Origin: Lentisphaerota bacterium
GTDB taxonomy: Bacteria > Verrucomicrobiota > Lentisphaeria > Victivallales > Victivallaceae
DNA: 64,000 bases
Direction: 5' to 3'
Assembly: GCA_015061605.1 (NCBI GenBank)
Contig: SUWH01000014.1
Span: 1 to 64,000, forward strand
The notes under the pieces: model-generated
Told to the model about the DNA's origin: nothing
The model's input: the letters and a program-made list of their open reading frames with translations, nothing else
Database searches by the model: none
Program-made: the position numbers and the translations under genes
In this document: piece after piece, positions 61,001-64,000 of the stretch
How the letters are laid out: the number at the start of each line of letters is the position of its first letter
How positions within the stretch are numbered: the first letter of the stretch is position 1

Positions 61001-62469
61001 ATCGTGGTCACACCGGGAGGAATTACTGCTTCTATTATTTTTTTATTGATGCATTTGATTAAAGTTTTACGGTCACTGCTGAATTGAAAAACTTCATCTT
61101 CTATAGCAACTTGCGTTCTTGATTTGGATTTTGGCTTTGGTTCTGGCTTCAGAACGACGGGCGGAGCGGCGGGGACTTTTTCAATAACTTTGACTATCTT
61201 TACTTCAGATTCTGCTGTCTTTTTGTTTCCGTAAACAGCTTTTGCCGTCAGCCATGCTCCGCAAACAAGCAGGAGCGCAAAAACCGCAAACCAGACATAT
61301 TTAAATGAGAAAACGGCTTTCAATTTTTTCCGGAGCAATGCAGTAAAGCCAACTTTTCTGCCGCTGTTCAACTCGTCGAGCAGTTTTCCGAAGTCATCCG
61401 GACGGTCTTCACGCTTTTTTGCCATCATCCGGGAAATGAGTTCCGAGGTTTTGAGCGAAATTTCCGGATTGACGGTGTGTGCCATCGGCAAATCTTTTTC
61501 CAAGACATTGCACATCACACCTAAAAGGGATTCCGCTTCAAAGGGACGTTTGCCGGTAAGCATGTGGTAAAGCGTTGCGCCCAGACTGTAAATGTCGGCG
61601 CGGCAGTCGACCTGATGGGAGGAACGCAACTGTTCCGGTGAAGCATAATAAGGTGTACCCAAGACCGCATTGTCCATGGTCAAAGTCATATTCTGCCTGC
61701 CGTCGCTTTCAACTTTGGCGATACCCAGATCGGCAACTTTGATCTCCCCGGTGCGGCTCAACATGATATTGGCTGGCTTGATGTCGCGGTGGGTTATCTT
61801 GTGTTCAGAAGCGACCTTCAACGCTTCGGCAACTTCAGAAATTATTTCCAGTGCGCGCTCTTCGAGCATCGGGCCGTCAACTAAAATCTGTTCGATGGAA
61901 ACCCCGTCGATATACTCCATCACGATATAGCCGGTCGCGGTTTTCTCATCCAGCTCCGCATCCAGTACCGCAATCAGATTTTTATGCTGGATCTGACTTG
62001 CCAGCCGCGCTTCACGGAGCAGACGCGCCCGCATTTCCGGATCATCTTTGGCAATACCATTCTTCAAAAGTTTCAAAGCGCAGCGGTGATTTAAAAGTGT
62101 ATGTTCAACCAGATAAACTTCACCCATGCCGCCGATACCCAGACAGCGGATCACCCGGTATTTACCGATGATGTCGCCGGCTTTATGAGTGGCAGTTTTG
62201 AGCATTTCGGTATGCTTCGGGGATTCCGGCAGATACTTCGCTGAATCTTCACCCAGAGAAAGTATGATGCTTTTCTGACAATGCGGACAACTGCTTGAGG
62301 AACCCAGCATCCAGATCGAAATATCCAGCATCCCGCCGCACTCCGGACAGGGACAGATGATCTGTTTGTCAACGACATTTACCGTTCCGGTACAATTCGG
62401 ACAGCGGACTTTGCTGCCGAGCGAATCGGCTGAAACATAAAATTCATAATGACAATATTTACAAAGCAT
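58012..62469 (-). CDS. Zinc-ribbon Ser/Thr kinase with LRR_5 array
   Basis: The 1485-aa protein starts with two zinc ribbons (Cys3/6/23/26 and Cys41/44/61/64). A Hanks-type kinase follows at about 102-375: glycine loop LGIGGMGEVYLV, catalytic HRDIKPAN near 228, DLG near 247 and SPEQL. One membrane helix (WFAVFALLLVCGAWLTAKAV, near 400) places the kinase inside and the C-terminus outside. Residues from about 460 are BspA-like LRR_5 repeats of 23 residues (LTSVTIPDSVTTIGDxAFxxC), grouped in four blocks. Each block starts with a DGxxLIKC...AVIPPGVT module; the blocks are joined by a LPKGCKIKIAGE linker. The repeats are nearly identical at the DNA level (69 bp). It probably senses an external ligand or surface. 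Confidence 0.88.
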   Translation of the reverse strand: MLCKYCHYEFYVSADSLGSKVRCPNCTGTVNVVDKQIICPCPECGGMLDISIWMLGSSSSCPHCQKSIILSLGEDSAKYLPESPKHTEMLKTATHKAGDIIGKYRVIRCLGIGGMGEVYLVEHTLLNHRCALKLLKNGIAKDDPEMRARLLREARLASQIQHKNLIAVLDAELDEKTATGYIVMEYIDGVSIEQILVDGPMLEERALEIISEVAEALKVASEHKITHRDIKPANIMLSRTGEIKVADLGIAKVESDGRQNMTLTMDNAVLGTPYYASPEQLRSSHQVDCRADIYSLGATLYHMLTGKRPFEAESLLGVMCNVLEKDLPMAHTVNPEISLKTSELISRMMAKKREDRPDDFGKLLDELNSGRKVGFTALLRKKLKAVFSFKYVWFAVFALLLVCGAWLTAKAVYGNKKTAESEVKIVKVIEKVPAAPPVVLKPEPKPKSKSRTQVAIEDEVFQFSSDRKTLIKCINKKIIEAVIPPGVTTIGDRAFYDCNSLTGITIPDSVTTISDMAFDGCEKLTSVTLPDSVTTIGIGAFSDCRSLTSITISRHLRSQRDIRNRWDLPKGCKIKTAGESDDFTLNDDGEILIKCANRSVKKAVIPLGVTIIENEAFADCQSLISVTIPDSVTTIRDRAFFGCSRLTSITLPNSVTTIGDYAFRGCEKLTSITIPNSVTTIGYYAFSGCDSLTSITIPRHLKSQSYRWSLPKGCKIKIAGEKNDDTNDSISFKTTNFTLSGDGKVLIKCTDKKIIEAVIPPGVTTIGDRAFDGCEKLTSVTLPDSVTTIGNFAFAHCRGLASVTIPDSVTTIGDSAFSLCLSLTSITIPNSVTKIGNFAFAGCNSLTGITIPDSVTTIGDSAFRDCEKLTSIMIPDSVTTISDMAFDGCEKLTSVTLPDRITTIGKEAFNGCEKLTSITIPDSVTTISGRAFADCLSLTSITIPNSVTTIGDSAFSHCRRLTSVTIPNSVTTIGNGAFAGIDKVTLVPENRFYKNDSYGAIITKDNKKLIYVPQNIKSYQIPSGVTTIGDYAFDFCYNMTSVTIPNSVTMIGDRAFSGCRSLTSVTIPNSVTTISVGAFSPCDSLTSVTIPSSVTTIENFAFSGCRSLTSVTIPNSVTTISGSAFSGCIRLTSITIPNSVTKIGDYAFSGCSSLTSVTIPDSVTTIGGSTFYSCQSLERVTIPAHLKSQSSKWSLPKGCKIKIAGEKSDDTDDSTSFNTTKQVGDFTLSGDGKVLIECRNKKIRKAVIPRGVKIIKDSAFKNCSSMTQLTLPAGLLEIRRNAFFNCSALKQLHIPDSVTDIGGGVFVFCRQLKVNIPAGVTNIGGGAFTSAKQVTLDKGNRHYKTDSYGAIVRNDNTELIFVPRNIRYYEIPRGVKVVHLDAFYGCTNLTEVKIPDTVQKINNYVFYGCVRLKKIQIPASVDFIGAGAFSYCFGLSRVTIPDSVQKIGLEAFYKCDNLKYLSLPAHLRNRKAELAIPYQVKVVFR

Positions 62470-62488
62470 ACCTGCCCCTCAATGATAA

Positions 62489-62516
62489 AAAAGCGCATGA
62501 TTTTTTACGCGCTTTT
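62489..62516 (-). terminator. Terminator upstream of kinase gene
   Basis: AAAAGCGC (62489-62496) pairs with GCGCTTTT (62509-62516). On the - strand the stem is followed by TTTTTTATC. It would end transcription of the frameshifted gene at 62526-62778, so the kinase gene needs its own promoter or read-through. Confidence 0.7.
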
Positions 62517-62525
62517 CAGTTTTTA

Positions 62526-62778
62526 TTAAATTTCAAATTTTACAGTGACTGCACCTTCAATGCGGATAACACCTTTTTTGCCGCCCCGGATATCTTCGGT
62601 AATATCGGAAGTGACTTTGAACTTCACCAGATGGCAGATACCATCACCAACCGCCGTCCGGGCGCGGGTCAAATTCAAAAGCCTGTGCCTCGTACCATTT
62701 GCCGGAATCATGGCTGAAAAATTTTGCTTTCATACCGCCTTTTATATAAGGAACCCCGTTCAGAATTACGACTGGCAT
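62526..62778 (-). pseudogene. Frameshifted small gene
   Basis: An ATG at 62778 with GAGGT upstream opens MPVVILNGVPYIKGGMKAKF... and runs 44 codons to a TGA. The coding-like sequence continues one frame over (VGDGICHLVKFKVTSDITEDI... to VKFEI at 62526). Joined, the two parts would give about 84 residues. One base appears to be missing or extra near 62645. Sequencing error cannot be excluded. The function is unknown; the end (GGKKGVIRIEGAVTVKFEI) is beta-rich. Confidence 0.6.
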
Positions 62779-62850
62779 TAATATATTACCTCAAGCAAAA
62801 AAAACAAGCCGAATTCAAATTAAATTTTCAAAATATTTTGGAACGGCAGC

Positions 62851-62923
62851 GCGCGCTATTCGAGCATCGGGCCGTCAACTGAAATCTGTTCGATGGAACC
62901 CCCGTCGATACACTCCATCACGA
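62851..62923 (-). pseudogene. 73-bp remnant of kinase gene
   Basis: These 73 bases match 61853-61925 of the kinase gene with four differences, in the same orientation. The matching part encodes VMEYIDGVSIEQILVDGPML of the kinase domain; here one change turns the Glu codon after it into TAG. The copy is isolated, so it is the remains of a recent duplication. Confidence 0.9.
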
Positions 62924-62987
62924 CCACATCCGCCGCAACTTTGAAGAAGGCTATGCCTTACTGCAGGAAGCCGGTTATAAGTTCTGA
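62916..62987 (+). pseudogene. Remnant 3' end of a PHP gene
   Basis: Read on the + strand this encodes HHDHIRRNFEEGYALLQEAG then YKF and a stop. Sixteen of 23 residues match the end of the PHP gene at 57882-57956. It joins the kinase remnant at CCATCACGA (62915-62923), which is present in both parent genes. Confidence 0.85.
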
Positions 62988-63085
62988 CAGGAATCGGGAG
63001 CCGGGGAAGTTTGCTTCCGATGGTCGAAACCAATATATAAATCCGCACTTTACTTGCGTTATCGTGGCTCGCTGCAATTTGCTGT

Positions 63086-64000
63086 TTATTCTCCGGCAAT
63101 TTTGATTTTGCATCCATTGGGCAATTTCAGTTTAGAAAATTGCGACTTCAAATGCGCCGGAATGGTAACACTCTTTAGGCTCCGGCAACCTATGAATGCA
63201 AAGGTCCCAATCTTGGTCACGCTGTTGGGGATCGTTATACTGGTCAATTTTTCGCAACCTCTGAATGCGCTGTATCCAATCGTTGTTACACCACTTGGTA
63301 TTCTGTAAGATTTAATATTTTTTGGAACCCGAATCAACTTTTTATTATCTATGGTGAGTATTGCTCCGTAAGAATCGCTCCTGGTTGCCTTGGATGAAAT
63401 TGAATTACCTGTATTATCGTTGTTTTTTTCGGCAATTTTGATTTTGCATCCTATGCGTTCAGAAAATTGCGACTTCAAATGCGCTTTCCGTTTAGAAAAT
63501 TGCGACTTCAAATGCGCCGGAATGGTAATTTCGTCTAAGAATCGTAACGAGAAAGAATTGTTCTCAACATTTTTTACACTGAACGGTACTTGTACATTTT
63601 TAAGTTTGTAGCAGCGGGAAAATGCTCCGTCACCTATCTCCTGCACTGTATCCGGTATTTTTACTTCGGTCAAGTTGTTTTCAGCATACGCTGCCGGACT
63701 AAACGCTTCGGCATTTATAATTTTTACGCCATATGGAATCTTATAACGCTGCAGATGTGGCGGAACATAGAGCAACTCTGTGCCGTCTTTCTTTAATATT
63801 GCTCCGAAAGAATCCCTTTTGTAATACTTGTTTCTACTTGCCAAAATCACCTGTTGGACACCGATAAATGCACCTCTTCCTATGCTTTTTACATTGGCAG
63901 GAACGCTTACTGTTAACTGCATGCAATGTGCAAATACATATTCTCCGATAACGGTAACCGTATTGGGAATTGTCAGCCTTTTCAATGAAGAACAGCTGGC
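63086..64000 (-). CDS. LRR_5 (BspA-like) protein, truncated by window
   Basis: The frame stays open to the window end, so the N-terminus is missing; the visible part is about 304 codons. It is made of the same LRR_5 repeats (LKRLTIPNTVTVIGEYVFAHC, LTSITIPNSVTKIGTFAFIGC), with the linker LPNGCKIKIAGE immediately followed by the stop. It is a paralog of the kinase-LRR protein's outer part and may or may not carry a kinase domain beyond the window. An 11-residue in-frame duplication (24-bp unit AGAAAATTGCGACTTCAAAT... at 63461-63484 and 63494-63517) shows continuing repeat growth. Confidence 0.85.
   Translation of the reverse strand, partial: ASCSSLKRLTIPNTVTVIGEYVFAHCMQLTVSVPANVKSIGRGAFIGVQQVILASRNKYYKRDSFGAILKKDGTELLYVPPHLQRYKIPYGVKIINAEAFSPAAYAENNLTEVKIPDTVQEIGDGAFSRCYKLKNVQVPFSVKNVENNSFSLRFLDEITIPAHLKSQFSKRKAHLKSQFSERIGCKIKIAEKNNDNTGNSISSKATRSDSYGAILTIDNKKLIRVPKNIKSYRIPSGVTTIGYSAFRGCEKLTSITIPNSVTKIGTFAFIGCRSLKSVTIPAHLKSQFSKLKLPNGCKIKIAGE

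Noticed and set aside
58900-61010. Regular ~69-base repeats, possible CRISPR or minisatellite
   Set aside because: The repeats are in frame in the - strand kinase-LRR gene and encode LRR_5 units; there are no unique spacers between constant repeats and no cas genes.
62630-62660. Programmed +1 frameshift in the small gene
   Set aside because: The site reads TGG TGA T; the P-site tRNA could not re-pair well in the +1 frame and there is no internal Shine-Dalgarno stimulator. A mutation or sequencing error is simpler.

Overview
This 64 kb window looks like chromosome from a gut or sediment bacterium of the PVC group, most likely Lentisphaerota/Victivallales. That placement is inference from gene style: heparinase-type lyase genes, unusual secreted sugar-degradation proteins in paralogous pairs, a zinc-ribbon serine/threonine kinase fused to BspA-like leucine-rich repeats, many lipoproteins and a ~50% GC, Gram-negative housekeeping set. 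No 16S rRNA is present to confirm it.

Bases 1-15800 are accessory DNA. A replication/integration module lies on the + strand: an ART-like protein, a Prim-Pol/RepA-type primase-helicase, small unknown genes, a HARE-HTH gene on the opposite strand, then a tightly overlapped set of a 57-aa ORF, a DUF2924 protein, a large serine recombinase and a ParB-like HTH protein. Next to it on the - strand is a candidate defence cassette: a 1940-aa DUF4011/helicase/Vsr-like nuclease/DUF3320 protein, a macrodomain protein, and an HTH-AAA-PD-(D/E)XK protein whose promoter is embedded in a cluster of CGGAAYAAT half-sites. This is the part of the window most likely to hold an undescribed system.

From 16.1 kb the window is core chromosome: tRNA-Gly(GCC), hrpA, a YuiF-type antiporter, a lipoprotein, dnaG, a TPR lipoprotein and a znuA-znuC-znuB zinc importer. 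A polysaccharide-degradation block follows (27-41 kb): heparinase II/III, two paralogous GH-like proteins, a glycerophosphodiesterase, a metallophosphoesterase lipoprotein, and an operon of a KDG-kinase-like gene, two beta-sandwich paralogs and a DUF486 membrane protein. Two large gene-free gaps here (33.2-34.2 and 36.4-37.2 kb) are packed with dispersed palindromic repeats.

From 41.3 to 56.5 kb nearly all genes are on the - strand and closely packed: rpsP-khpA-trmD-rplS-rnhB, then thrS-infC-rpmI-rplT, a terminator-like hairpin, pheS-pheT-ribH-nusB-ftsY-ribD-ribE, a TIM-barrel-like gene and murJ. infC appears to start at ATT, the classic autoregulated start, and ThrRS lacks the TGS domain.

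The end (57-64 kb) has a PHP-domain phosphoesterase, the giant kinase-LRR gene with a near-identical 69-bp repeat array, decayed fragments (a frameshifted gene and a chimera of kinase and PHP gene pieces joined at a 9-bp microhomology), and a second LRR gene that runs off the window.
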